A DNA stretch of 64,000 nt from NCBI RefSeq assembly GCF_000737765.1, contig NZ_JPRI01000008.1:248001-312000 (forward strand), read 5' to 3'. The notes under the pieces were generated by a model that saw only the letters and a program-made list of their open reading frames with translations, was not told where the DNA came from and searched no databases. The position numbers and the translations under genes are program-made. Source of the DNA: Chryseobacterium vrystaatense (GTDB lineage Bacteria; Bacteroidota; Bacteroidia; Flavobacteriales; Weeksellaceae). This document shows positions 9,394 through 16,859 of the stretch, one piece after another; the stretch's first letter is position 1; each line of letters starts with the position of its first letter.

Positions 9394-9891
9394 ATGAGCA
9401 TGATTGGAAATTTACTCCGCATCAAAGAATCTGAGCTTGTGGCTTATTTAAAAGACAGTTCATTACTGAGAGACCGTATCTATAGTGAAGATGCAAACAG
9501 CGAAAACCTGGTAGACATCGATAAGGCCTGGGATGGAATTATTTTTTTACTGACAGGCAGGAACCTATTTGATGCTTATGATCATCCCCTTTCCAAAATT
9601 TTGTTCAGCGGTCAGATTATTGATGAAGAGCAGGATTTAGGATATGGACCCGCTCATTATTCGACTCCAGAGCAGGTTTCCGAATTAAACAGTCAGATTT
9701 CTGTAATTACCATGGATTCCTTAAAACCTAATTTCGATCCAAAAAAGATGACCGAATCAGATGTTTATCCCTCAATTTGGGACGAAGGAGATGACGCTTT
9801 CGACTATCTTGCTGATGGATTCTCAACTGTACAAAAGGTTTATGCAGAAGCAGCGAAGAATGGTGAAGCAGTTATCACATTTTTAAACTGA
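9394..9891 (+). CDS. YfbM/DUF1877-family protein
   Basis: A 165-aa protein with the YfbM features: MSMIGNLLRI at the start, IDKAWDGIIFLLTG near residue 47, LGYGPAHYSTPEQVSE near 89, and DYLADGFSTVQKVYAEAAKNG near the end. Escherichia coli YfbM is a structurally known protein of unknown role. It fits the run of small orphan genes in this stretch. Confidence 0.88.
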   Translation: MSMIGNLLRIKESELVAYLKDSSLLRDRIYSEDANSENLVDIDKAWDGIIFLLTGRNLFDAYDHPLSKILFSGQIIDEEQDLGYGPAHYSTPEQVSELNSQISVITMDSLKPNFDPKKMTESDVYPSIWDEGDDAFDYLADGFSTVQKVYAEAAKNGEAVITFLN

Positions 9892-10021
9892 TCAAGAAGT
9901 CAATCTAAACGAAAGATTATTTCTATATTAAAAATGCTGAAATGAATTGGATAGATAATGAATTGTTATTCTATTCCCCTTTCAACAAGTCCTTATCAAT
10001 TTCCCAATCTAACGCTTATCT

Positions 10022-10585
10022 ATGAAATTCAGATTATCACTCCTAATTTTTTCCATATTTTTATTGAGCTGTTCGAAGGAAAAGAACAAAAATGAAAAAT
10101 GGCTGACATTTTCTGTCGATGAAAATTTGAAGCATAACAAAATTTTCAGACAAATGAGCTCTGAAAATGAAATTCAAATGATGATTGATTCAGAACCTCC
10201 TCTAACTAAAAGAACAACAAAACTAATATATGATGGAAGTAATGAATATATCTGTAACCCTATGCTTTGGAGAAAGTCAGATACTGTAAATGTTAATATC
10301 GTTTATTACTCAGGATTTACCTCCGTCGGATTCAATATCGCAGTGTATGAAAATAAATTTGACATTTCGCCATTTTCAGAAGACGACGTGATCAATGATA
10401 ATGACAAACCTTCAAACTTTAAAAACACTAAACAAAAACTGGTTCTTAACCAATCAAAATACAAATTGAACGACAGTATTTACGGATATTTCGAATTTGA
10501 AAAAACGGAACATGATCGGTTTGGAAATAGCATGCCTCATCAAGGGAAAGGGTATTTCAGAGGGAAGATTGCACAGATTCAGTAA
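10022..10585 (+). CDS. Hypothetical lipoprotein
   Basis: The lipoprotein signal peptide ends in a lipobox, LLSCS (Cys at residue 17), so the protein is probably anchored in the periplasm or outer membrane. The C-terminal 50 residues (YKLNDSIYGYFEFEK, then GKGYFRG) resemble the end of the protein at 59932-60504 (YKKGDTIFGYTAF, then GKGYFKA), so the two are distant paralogues. The function is unknown. Confidence 0.75.
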   Translation: MKFRLSLLIFSIFLLSCSKEKNKNEKWLTFSVDENLKHNKIFRQMSSENEIQMMIDSEPPLTKRTTKLIYDGSNEYICNPMLWRKSDTVNVNIVYYSGFTSVGFNIAVYENKFDISPFSEDDVINDNDKPSNFKNTKQKLVLNQSKYKLNDSIYGYFEFEKTEHDRFGNSMPHQGKGYFRGKIAQIQ

Positions 10586-10698
10586 CTTTAGAGCAATTGT
10601 TGAGGACAGCAAGAATTTTCCGGAATTGAAATTATCTGACGGATTATTTAATTTTAATATTATTCGTAATATAAAAGTGACATAAAAAACCAATTCCT

Positions 10699-11445
10699 AT
10701 GGCTGGAAAATTCAAAAAAATATCAGATATCTTTTTTACGGTTTTAGGATCAATCGTGATTGTAGGTGGATTATTCGTTCTTGTCTTTATAGAAAACCCT
10801 GTCAGATATTTTTTATACGCTGTACTTCTGGTCATTGCCACCAATCTTAAGAGCCTTCAGAATTTCAGAAATGATTTAAAAAAAACAGCCAAAAATCTCC
10901 TGATTGCAACCGGTGTGGTCTATCTTGCTTTAATTACGATACTATCCCTTTCTCCATTTCTGAAAGTCATGGAATTTAAATATTCTCATTCAGACTGGAA
11001 ACCGGTAAATGCCCTAACAATTCAGCCATTTGCTTCATGGGACAGCGGCTATAAACGAAAAGGAAATTCTTACGTTAATATTGATTACGAATATCAGTTT
11101 AATGGAAGGACCTATAAAAATTCAGAACCTGACGCTTTATACAAGTATTATCCGTTTTGGAACAGAAAAAAGAGCCGGGAGCTGGTGGAGGAATTTTCAA
11201 AATCAGTTTCAGAAAAAATACAGAAACGGGAATATTTTATTCTCACCAATCCCCATCAGCCAGAAAAAAGCAAACTGTTTTTATCCACAGATTTATTTTA
11301 TTTTCAGGGTTCATTCTTTTATAATGCCGTGACGGGTATGGTCGCCTTTATCCTGATTTTTTTAGGAATCATCGCTGCTATTTTTCTATGGTCATTTAAG
11401 AAACAGCAGAGTAAAAATGATCATAATCCAATTCTGAAAAAGTAA
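10699..11445 (+). CDS. DUF3592-like membrane protein
   Basis: Two N-terminal membrane segments (about residues 12-60) and another pair near 68-90 precede an extracytoplasmic domain. That domain carries the DUF3592-like pattern: DYEYQFNGRTYKNSEP near 130 and FILTNPHQPEKSKLF near 185. A last membrane segment follows at about 210-235. The function of the family is unknown. It precedes the 436-aa gene at 11494 by 48 bp. Confidence 0.7.
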   Translation: MAGKFKKISDIFFTVLGSIVIVGGLFVLVFIENPVRYFLYAVLLVIATNLKSLQNFRNDLKKTAKNLLIATGVVYLALITILSLSPFLKVMEFKYSHSDWKPVNALTIQPFASWDSGYKRKGNSYVNIDYEYQFNGRTYKNSEPDALYKYYPFWNRKKSRELVEEFSKSVSEKIQKREYFILTNPHQPEKSKLFLSTDLFYFQGSFFYNAVTGMVAFILIFLGIIAAIFLWSFKKQQSKNDHNPILKK

Positions 11446-11493
11446 TCTTTTATCCCATCTACTCAACATTTTTTTAATAATTTTGATTGTATC

Positions 11494-12804
11494 ATGACAA
11501 CAGTTGAACAGCTTTATAAAACATTAGACCAACGCAGGCGCCCGGAAGACATTGCGGAAATGATTGCTGAGCTATTAGAAGATAAACTGACTGAGCAAGA
11601 ACAAACCATTTTGGAAAAAGCCGCTCAGGGTTCTCTGAAAAGAAGTATGTTTGGATATACTTCCATGCTGGAAACATTTGGAAACGCCATCGGTGCTGAA
11701 AAACAGATTCATAAAGCGATTGAGATTTTCAGGATCAGCGAAAAAGAAAAAACAGATTATAACAATGCTGAAAATATTGAAGTATTTTTAAATCAAATAT
11801 CACCTTTGATTCAAAAATCTGTGGGGCAGAATGATTTCAGATCCGACAGACTTAATAAAAATGAAAGAAAAGAAGCAGGACTGGATATTTCCAAAAGGAA
11901 TTATAATAAAAAATGGCGTCTTTTAAAACGAATTGAAAAAAGACTGTACCAATTCATTCATGAATCTAAAAAGATTGAATTTCAGAAAATTGCAAAACAT
12001 GGACTTTCACACACTATCCGTCCGGAAGATTTTAATGAAGATCTGAACACAGCATGTTTCATTGCCTATTTCAATGCTAGAAGCGGCCTTAGAAGCACCT
12101 TTACCAATCAAAGTCAGGAAAGGCCGTTTGATGAAATATGTGAAGTCCTGTTTGACCGGTGCAAAGAAACTCCGGAAAAAACCAATTGGCTGGCTGTTTC
12201 CTATATCTACACCAGCGAAGAAGTATTGCAAAATCTGACCGACGAACAGAAAGGAGCTCTGCTGGGCCGATGGACTGAAATACTGCAGGAGATTGCAGAA
12301 TTTCTTGGAGAACTCTGGAATCAAAATGACATCAACAGGAAAACAATGGCAGTAAAAACGGGCAACGACTCCACAACCTGGAATAATACTGCAGGGGCCT
12401 GGAACAAAGCAAGAGACAACTGGATGAACCTGATCTACGCTTTGGGAATTGAATACATTCTGGAAGATATCAGTTTTGGAAAAGTCATGCGACTGATGGC
12501 GGCCGATGTTATCGCCTGGCATCTATCAAGTGGCGGAAGGCTTGATCCCAATACAGAAGTTTGGAATATATTACCTTTGCCGTGGGAAGTCTTTCAGAAA
12601 AAAGAATTCTGCAACAAAAATATGATTATTGAGGCTTGTAGGAAAGCTGGTATTGATGCTGAAAATTCAGGTTGGATTGCACCACGGACTCACCGGGTCA
12701 GCCAATTTAAGCCTACACCAGAACTGGTGCATGGAGTTACCATTTCCAATCCGTTTCTGGCAACGGTATTAAGAAAAAATAAATATTTCTCAGGGAAAGT
12801 CTGA
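11494..12804 (+). CDS. Unrecognised 436-aa protein encoded directly before two tRNA-like genes
   Basis: I do not recognise this protein. It is soluble, has no signal peptide, and looks almost all helical, with a basic centre (residues about 110-170, KRNYNKKWRLLKRIEKRLYQ). The C-terminal half has Trp-rich blocks such as TTWNNTAGAWNKARDNWMN (about 289-307), AADVIAWHLSSGGRLDP and WNILPLPWEVF that look conserved. A helical, basic protein beside RNA genes suggests RNA binding, but that is inference. A weak TAATTTTG box lies at 11478-11485. Its stop is 16 bp before the first tRNA-like gene, so all may share a transcript. Confidence 0.75.
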   Translation: MTTVEQLYKTLDQRRRPEDIAEMIAELLEDKLTEQEQTILEKAAQGSLKRSMFGYTSMLETFGNAIGAEKQIHKAIEIFRISEKEKTDYNNAENIEVFLNQISPLIQKSVGQNDFRSDRLNKNERKEAGLDISKRNYNKKWRLLKRIEKRLYQFIHESKKIEFQKIAKHGLSHTIRPEDFNEDLNTACFIAYFNARSGLRSTFTNQSQERPFDEICEVLFDRCKETPEKTNWLAVSYIYTSEEVLQNLTDEQKGALLGRWTEILQEIAEFLGELWNQNDINRKTMAVKTGNDSTTWNNTAGAWNKARDNWMNLIYALGIEYILEDISFGKVMRLMAADVIAWHLSSGGRLDPNTEVWNILPLPWEVFQKKEFCNKNMIIEACRKAGIDAENSGWIAPRTHRVSQFKPTPELVHGVTISNPFLATVLRKNKYFSGKV

Positions 12805-12820
12805 AAGATAATACCATACG

Positions 12821-12893
12821 GATAGGTTAGTTCAGTGGTAGAATTCCCGGCTCTTCACCCGGGTTGACGCAGGTTCGAGCCCTGCACCTATCC
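12821..12893 (+). tRNA. tRNA-like gene 1 with 8-nt anticodon loop
   Basis: A complete cloverleaf can be drawn. The acceptor GATAGGT/ACCTATC (12821-12827, 12886-12892) pairs over 7 bp, and G12820 can pair C12893. U8-A9 is present. The D stem is GTTC/GAAT with loop AGTGGTA, the variable loop is TTGAC, and the T stem GCAGG/CCTGC has loop TTCGAGC. The anticodon stem CCCGG/CCGGG (12846-12850, 12859-12863) closes an 8-nt loop, CTCTTCAC, one more than normal. Forcing a 7-nt loop creates a C-C mismatch and anticodon CUU. CUUC lies between U33 and A37, so identity is undefined. CCA is not encoded. Confidence 0.8.
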
Positions 12894-12897
12894 AACT

Positions 12898-12970
12898 TCT
12901 GATATAGCTCAGCGGCAGAGCACCCGGCTCTTCATCCGGGAGGACACAGGTTCGAGCCCTGTTATCAGAG
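12898..12970 (+). tRNA. tRNA-like gene 2 with 8-nt anticodon loop
   Basis: The second cloverleaf starts 4 nt after the first. The acceptor TCTGATA/TATCAGA is perfect over 7 bp. The other elements are D stem GCTC/GAGC with loop AGCGGCA, variable loop AGGAC, and T stem ACAGG/CCTGT with loop TTCGAGC. The anticodon stem CCCGG/CCGGG (12923-12927, 12936-12940) holds an 8-nt loop, CTCTTCAT. Acceptor, D and T stems differ from gene 1, but the anticodon arm is the same apart from the last loop base. G18-G19, U54-U55-C56 and C48 are all in place, so it folds like a true tRNA apart from the loop. Confidence 0.8.
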
Positions 12971-13021
12971 CATAATCAATGATTAGCATAAAAATTGCTT
13001 TTAAAGATTCCATTTTAATCT

Positions 13022-13753
13022 ATGAAAGAAAATAAATACGATAACTCATCATTTTTTGAACAGTACGAAAAGATGCTCCGTTCCCAAAAAGGGCTGGAAG
13101 GAGCCGGAGAATGGCATGCCCTGAAAAAAATGCTGCCGGATTTTACAGGAAAAGAAGTTCTTGATCTCGGTTGCGGCTTTGGCTGGCATTGCCGGTACGC
13201 TATTGAAAGCGGAGCGAAGTCCGTTATTGGAGTTGATCTTTCAGAAAAAATGCTGGAAAAAGCTACGGAGATCAATAATCTGGAGGGTATTGAATATATA
13301 AGAAAAGCCCTTGAAGATGTGGATTATCCTTCGGGAAAATTTGACATCATATTAAGTTCTTTGACCTTTCATTACATAGAATCGTTTGATGTGATGGTCC
13401 AAAATATTTATCAATGGCTTAAACCCAAAGGACATTTCGTATTTTCTGTTGAACATCCTGTTTTTACTGCTCAGGGTAGGCAGGATTGGATCTATGGTGC
13501 AAATGAAGAAAAATTATATTGGCCCGTAGACCGGTATTTCATAGAAGGGAAAAGAGATACTTCTTTTTTGGGAGAAAATGTAATTAAGTATCACAGAACA
13601 CTGACGACTTATCTCAACAGTTTACTAAAGCAGGGTTTTAAAATAAATGAAATTACAGAACCTGAACCCAGTACAGAGATGCTCAACGAATTTTCTGAAA
13701 TGAAAGACGAATTGCGCCGTCCTATGATGCTTCTCATCTCTGTAGAAAAATAA
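13022..13753 (+). CDS. Class I SAM-dependent methyltransferase
   Basis: The Rossmann-fold motif I is EVLDLGCGFGWHCRYA near residue 45, motif II is VIGVDLSEKML near 71, and motif IV is FDIILSSLTFHY near 108. The substrate is unknown, and the C-terminal part (PEPSTEMLNEF) is of the small-molecule methyltransferase type. It starts 51 bp after the second tRNA-like gene on the same strand. Co-transcription is possible, but nothing in the protein itself points to RNA as substrate. Confidence 0.88.
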   Translation: MKENKYDNSSFFEQYEKMLRSQKGLEGAGEWHALKKMLPDFTGKEVLDLGCGFGWHCRYAIESGAKSVIGVDLSEKMLEKATEINNLEGIEYIRKALEDVDYPSGKFDIILSSLTFHYIESFDVMVQNIYQWLKPKGHFVFSVEHPVFTAQGRQDWIYGANEEKLYWPVDRYFIEGKRDTSFLGENVIKYHRTLTTYLNSLLKQGFKINEITEPEPSTEMLNEFSEMKDELRRPMMLLISVEK

Positions 13754-14050
13754 CAGAAATTGAGATCTAGATAATTTGTAATAGCCATATACAGAAAAGC
13801 TCGGGTCATAACCCAAGCCTTTACTGCTCACTTTCATTCTACTTGGAAAAATAAAAACCGGTCATTCCACACTTCGTCATAACCTGACATATTCCAATTC
13901 AAATTTTCTTTTTTAAGAATTTCTTCCATCATTTGTGTTTTAAAATATCTTTTTTAATGAAAAACAATACTTTTAATCTGATCTTGATGCATTCAAAAGG
14001 AACATGTTTTTCTGCCAGCAAAATTATTATATTAGTGAAAAGTAAGCAAT

Positions 14051-14090
14051 GAAAAGGCTGTCATTATTCGCGAATATTGACAGCCTTTTC
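14051..14090. repeat. Palindrome A, TATTCGCGAATA family
   Basis: The 40-nt inverted repeat has outer arms GAAAAGGCTGTCA / TGACAGCCTTTTC and only one mismatched pair. It is followed by TTTT, so it could also act as a terminator. Confidence 0.85.
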
Positions 14091-14337
14091 TTTTATCAAA
14101 GGATAAAAACCAAATATAAATAACTGATTATCAACAAAAAAAATTACTCATCACACACAAAACATTTGTTGTAAGCATTTTAATTGCTCTTGAATGTATC
14201 ATGGAATTTTGGATAAATCATTTGAATCAGGAAGTATCAGGCAACAGTTCCTGTAATTTTATAGATCTGCTTTCTACTTATTCGTGAATATATGTTCTTT
14301 GACGAGTGGTAAAACTATTTCAAGAAATAAATTAGTA

Positions 14338-14385
14338 CAACAAAATATCTGTCATTATTCGCGAATAATGGCAGATATTTTGTTG
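14338..14385. repeat. Palindrome B, TATTCGCGAATA family
   Basis: The 48-nt inverted repeat has 24-nt arms, starting CAACAAAATATC and ending GATATTTTGTTG. The only imperfection is one T-G position, which would still pair in RNA. Confidence 0.9.
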
Positions 14386-14562
14386 AAATGGCTTTCTGAC
14401 TGCTTTTTAATGAAGAAATTAATATCAGAGCATCTATTAAAAAAGAAAATTCATTCTATTTGATGCAATTAAAAAGATCAATAACTCTACTTTTCAACTC
14501 AAAAAAAACACCTCAATTAAAAAACATAAAAATATATAATTCAGTAAATTACAACAAAAAAA

Positions 14563-14590
14563 ACTGTTAATATTCGCGAATAGTGACAGT
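14563..14590. repeat. Palindrome C, TATTCGCGAATA family
   Basis: The arms are ACTGTTAATATTCG and CGAATAGTGACAGT, with one wobble and one mismatch. Its left flank (TTACAACAAAA) resembles that of palindrome B. It ends 8 bp before the -33 element of the promoter at 14598. Confidence 0.75.
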
Positions 14591-14597
14591 CTAATTC

Positions 14598-14628
14598 TTG
14601 CATACAATCATATTTCAAAATACCTTTG
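14598..14628 (+). promoter_or_regulatory. Bacteroidota-type promoter of the 14729 gene
   Basis: TTG at 14598-14600, a 20-nt spacer, then TACCTTTG at 14621-14628. This predicts a 5' untranslated region of about 95 nt. Confidence 0.75.
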
Positions 14629-14728
14629 CACAATCTAATCATCATTCCAATTAAGAAATTAAAATGATTAAAATAAGTTTCAATTTCTTATGATTTTCTG
14701 ATAGTTACGATTCTTACATATAAAACAA

Positions 14729-15475
14729 ATGAAAAAAAACTTATTGATAGCAGGTATACTTTTCTATCCTGCTATTCTATTCTCTCAGATCGGGATTAAT
14801 ACCCCTAATCCAAGTGCTGAATTTGATCTTGTATCGAAAGATAATTCTGCTGTTACCAAGGCCTTAAAGATTACCAACAGTAGTAATCACGAGCTTTTAA
14901 CCGTATTGAATAACGGGGATGTTGGGATTAACAGCTCCTCACCTACTGCTAAGCTGGAAATAAAAAATGATGTGCCTGGTGCAATTAAAATTGTTGATGG
15001 TACCCAACAGGCAGGTAGATTATTAACATCGGATGATAATGGTGTTGGAACCTGGCAGCCAAAAGAAAGCAAGGGAGCTATAATCTATCTTTCAGGTAAA
15101 CAAGATTTTTCAACTTCGCAATTCACCCGATTCGTCGGGACCTCCATTATAGAAAAGGACAATATAGGAGGAATAAGCACTTCAGGAGCAACCATTAATT
15201 TACCAAAAGGCAAATATCTCATAATTCTTGATGAAGATATCGCTGCATTCGAATATGGTCTTTTTAACATTGTTACTCCAGATAATATAGGTTTATTTCA
15301 CACTGTTTATGGCGCCACCTTAAGGGCATCCTTCATTGCTGATTTTTCGGGTGGTGCCGGCAGTATGTTTATGCAATTTCAGGGAGAGCTTTACAACCCA
15401 AATCCATCTTATTATGAAAGTGCTTATACTAATCTCGACTGGGGTGCTCATTTTATTATACACAAATTAGATTAA
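14729..15475 (+). CDS. Secreted hypothetical protein, flavobacterial surface type
   Basis: The signal peptide (MKKNLLIAGILFYPAILFSQ) is followed by QIGINTPNPSAEFDL and VGINSSSPTAKLEI. Such GIN/PSA repeats are typical of long flavobacterial surface proteins related to tail-fibre-like N-termini. The C-terminal half (about 110-248) is Gly- and Phe-rich and probably beta-sandwich-like. No T9SS sorting domain is visible. The function is unknown. Confidence 0.75.
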   Translation: MKKNLLIAGILFYPAILFSQIGINTPNPSAEFDLVSKDNSAVTKALKITNSSNHELLTVLNNGDVGINSSSPTAKLEIKNDVPGAIKIVDGTQQAGRLLTSDDNGVGTWQPKESKGAIIYLSGKQDFSTSQFTRFVGTSIIEKDNIGGISTSGATINLPKGKYLIILDEDIAAFEYGLFNIVTPDNIGLFHTVYGATLRASFIADFSGGAGSMFMQFQGELYNPNPSYYESAYTNLDWGAHFIIHKLD

Positions 15476-15548
15476 GAATAAAAATACTTGCATTGTAAAG
15501 GATTCTAAAAGCACAAATGATGATTCTATTGCAATAAGCATCAAGCTC

Positions 15549-15594
15549 GATACTGTTTCAGTCTATTTAAATACCAGATGTATGAAACAGTATC
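15549..15594 (+). terminator. Putative terminator hairpin after the 14729 gene
   Basis: Perfect 12-bp arms GATACTGTTTCA (15549-15560) and TGAAACAGTATC (15583-15594), followed by ATTTTC. The 22-nt loop is long for a terminator. Confidence 0.5.
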
Positions 15595-15668
15595 ATTTTC
15601 AAAACAATTATAGTGTATAACATAGTAATTATAATAAATCATATCTTTGTATAGCAATATACATAACT

Positions 15669-16757
15669 ATGATTACTAAAAAAACCATAACCATCCTGAT
15701 ACCGATACTACTTTTAGGTATTAGAATTGATGCACAAGTACCTACAAATAAGTACGAAAAGAAAATAGACAGCCTGATCCTTACCGGATTTGAAAGTAAA
15801 AATGAGCCTGGAGGCGTTTTTATGGTAACCCAAAAAGGGAAAAGCCTTTATCATAAAGCCTTTGGAAAAGCTAATCTCGAACTGGATGTCAACATGACAC
15901 CTAAAAATGTTTTCCAAATCGGTTCCATGACCAAACAGTTCACAGCTATAGCTATATTGATGCTGGAGCAACAAGGGAAGCTCAATGTCAACGATCCTAT
16001 ATCAAAATACATCGCAGATTATCCTAATGGTGCTAAAATTACGATTCATCATCTTCTTACCCACACTTCGGGAATTAAAGATTTTACTAAGATGAAAGCT
16101 CTATCAACGATTGCACAGAAAGAAATGAAACCGGAAATGATGGTTGATTTTTTCAAAAATGAACCTGTCGACTTTGCTCCCGGAGAAAAATTTGAATATA
16201 ACAATTCGGGATATGTTCTATTAGGATATATTATTGAGATTGTCTCGGGACAGACTTATGAGGATTTCATCAAAAAAAATATTTTTGAAAAGGTGGGAAT
16301 GCTCCATTCCTATTATGCGACCGACCGCCAGCTTATTCCAAAAAGAGCATATGGATACCACCAGAAAGAACATGGATTTGTCAATAAAACAGTAATCAGT
16401 TTCAGTGTTCCTTTTTCATCCGGATCTTTGATGTCTACGGTAGATGATATGTTGAAATGGCAGCAGGCTTTGAACCAAAATACACTTCTTAATCCGGCAG
16501 AAACTAAAAAAGTTTTTCAGAAATACAAACTGAACAACGGAGAAGAATTCACTTACGGCTATGGCTGGCACCTCAAAGATATCAATGGAACTCCTGACAG
16601 AGAACATGGTGGAAGTATTTTCGGATTCAAAAGTATGGGTGTGTATATTCCTTCTGAAGATATTTACGTTATAGGATTCAGCAACTGTGACTGCCACTCC
16701 CCGACAGAAATTACCAGAAATATTGCAAAAATTACATTGCAGTCAATAAAAAAATAA
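15669..16757 (+). CDS. Serine hydrolase of the beta-lactamase (class C-like) family
   Basis: A signal peptide (about residues 1-22) exports the protein. The catalytic SxxK is S86-M-T-K89, the YxN motif is Y177-N178-N179, and the HGG near residue 314 stands for the third motif. These place it among penicillin-binding-like esterases and D-aminopeptidases (Pfam Beta-lactamase). No evidence points to true beta-lactam resistance. The length is 362 aa. Confidence 0.9.
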   Translation: MITKKTITILIPILLLGIRIDAQVPTNKYEKKIDSLILTGFESKNEPGGVFMVTQKGKSLYHKAFGKANLELDVNMTPKNVFQIGSMTKQFTAIAILMLEQQGKLNVNDPISKYIADYPNGAKITIHHLLTHTSGIKDFTKMKALSTIAQKEMKPEMMVDFFKNEPVDFAPGEKFEYNNSGYVLLGYIIEIVSGQTYEDFIKKNIFEKVGMLHSYYATDRQLIPKRAYGYHQKEHGFVNKTVISFSVPFSSGSLMSTVDDMLKWQQALNQNTLLNPAETKKVFQKYKLNNGEEFTYGYGWHLKDINGTPDREHGGSIFGFKSMGVYIPSEDIYVIGFSNCDCHSPTEITRNIAKITLQSIKK

Positions 16758-16859
16758 TCTATTCGCGAAAATCAAAAACAGGATTGCAATCATCTAAAAA
16801 AGTAAATAAATTTGCTCACCGCATGATCAAACAATATCTTTATCGTCCCAATTATTGAT

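Larger units (their letters stand above)
13754..14728. other. Gene-free region of about 975 bp with hairpins and palindromes
   Basis: No convincing coding frame is present. After the methyltransferase stop, a hairpin GCTCGGGT/ACCCAAGC lies at 13799-13818 and may end the transcript. Three large palindromes sharing TATTCGCGAATA follow (14051-14090, 14338-14385, 14563-14590), with a weak copy TTATTCGTGAATA near 14278. The DNA between them is very AT-rich. A good promoter at 14598-14628 drives the next gene. Confidence 0.7.

Noticed and set aside
10497..10685. 62-aa ORF after the lipoprotein gene
   Set aside because: It mostly overlaps the lipoprotein gene in another frame.
12821..12970. Plain tRNA-Lys(CUU) or tRNA-Glu(UUC) genes
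   Set aside because: A 7-nt loop for CUU needs a C-C mismatch in both copies, and a UUC reading puts C at position 33. Neither fits a normal tRNA, so identity is left open.
12821..13753. tRNA-integrated genomic island
   Set aside because: No integrase and no direct repeat of the tRNA 3' end is visible in the window.
14051..14590. CRISPR array
   Set aside because: Only three palindromes of different length, spaced by over 200 bp, with no spacer regularity and no cas genes.
15669..16757. True beta-lactamase resistance gene
   Set aside because: The motifs fit the wide serine-hydrolase family, and nothing points to an antibiotic-resistance enzyme.
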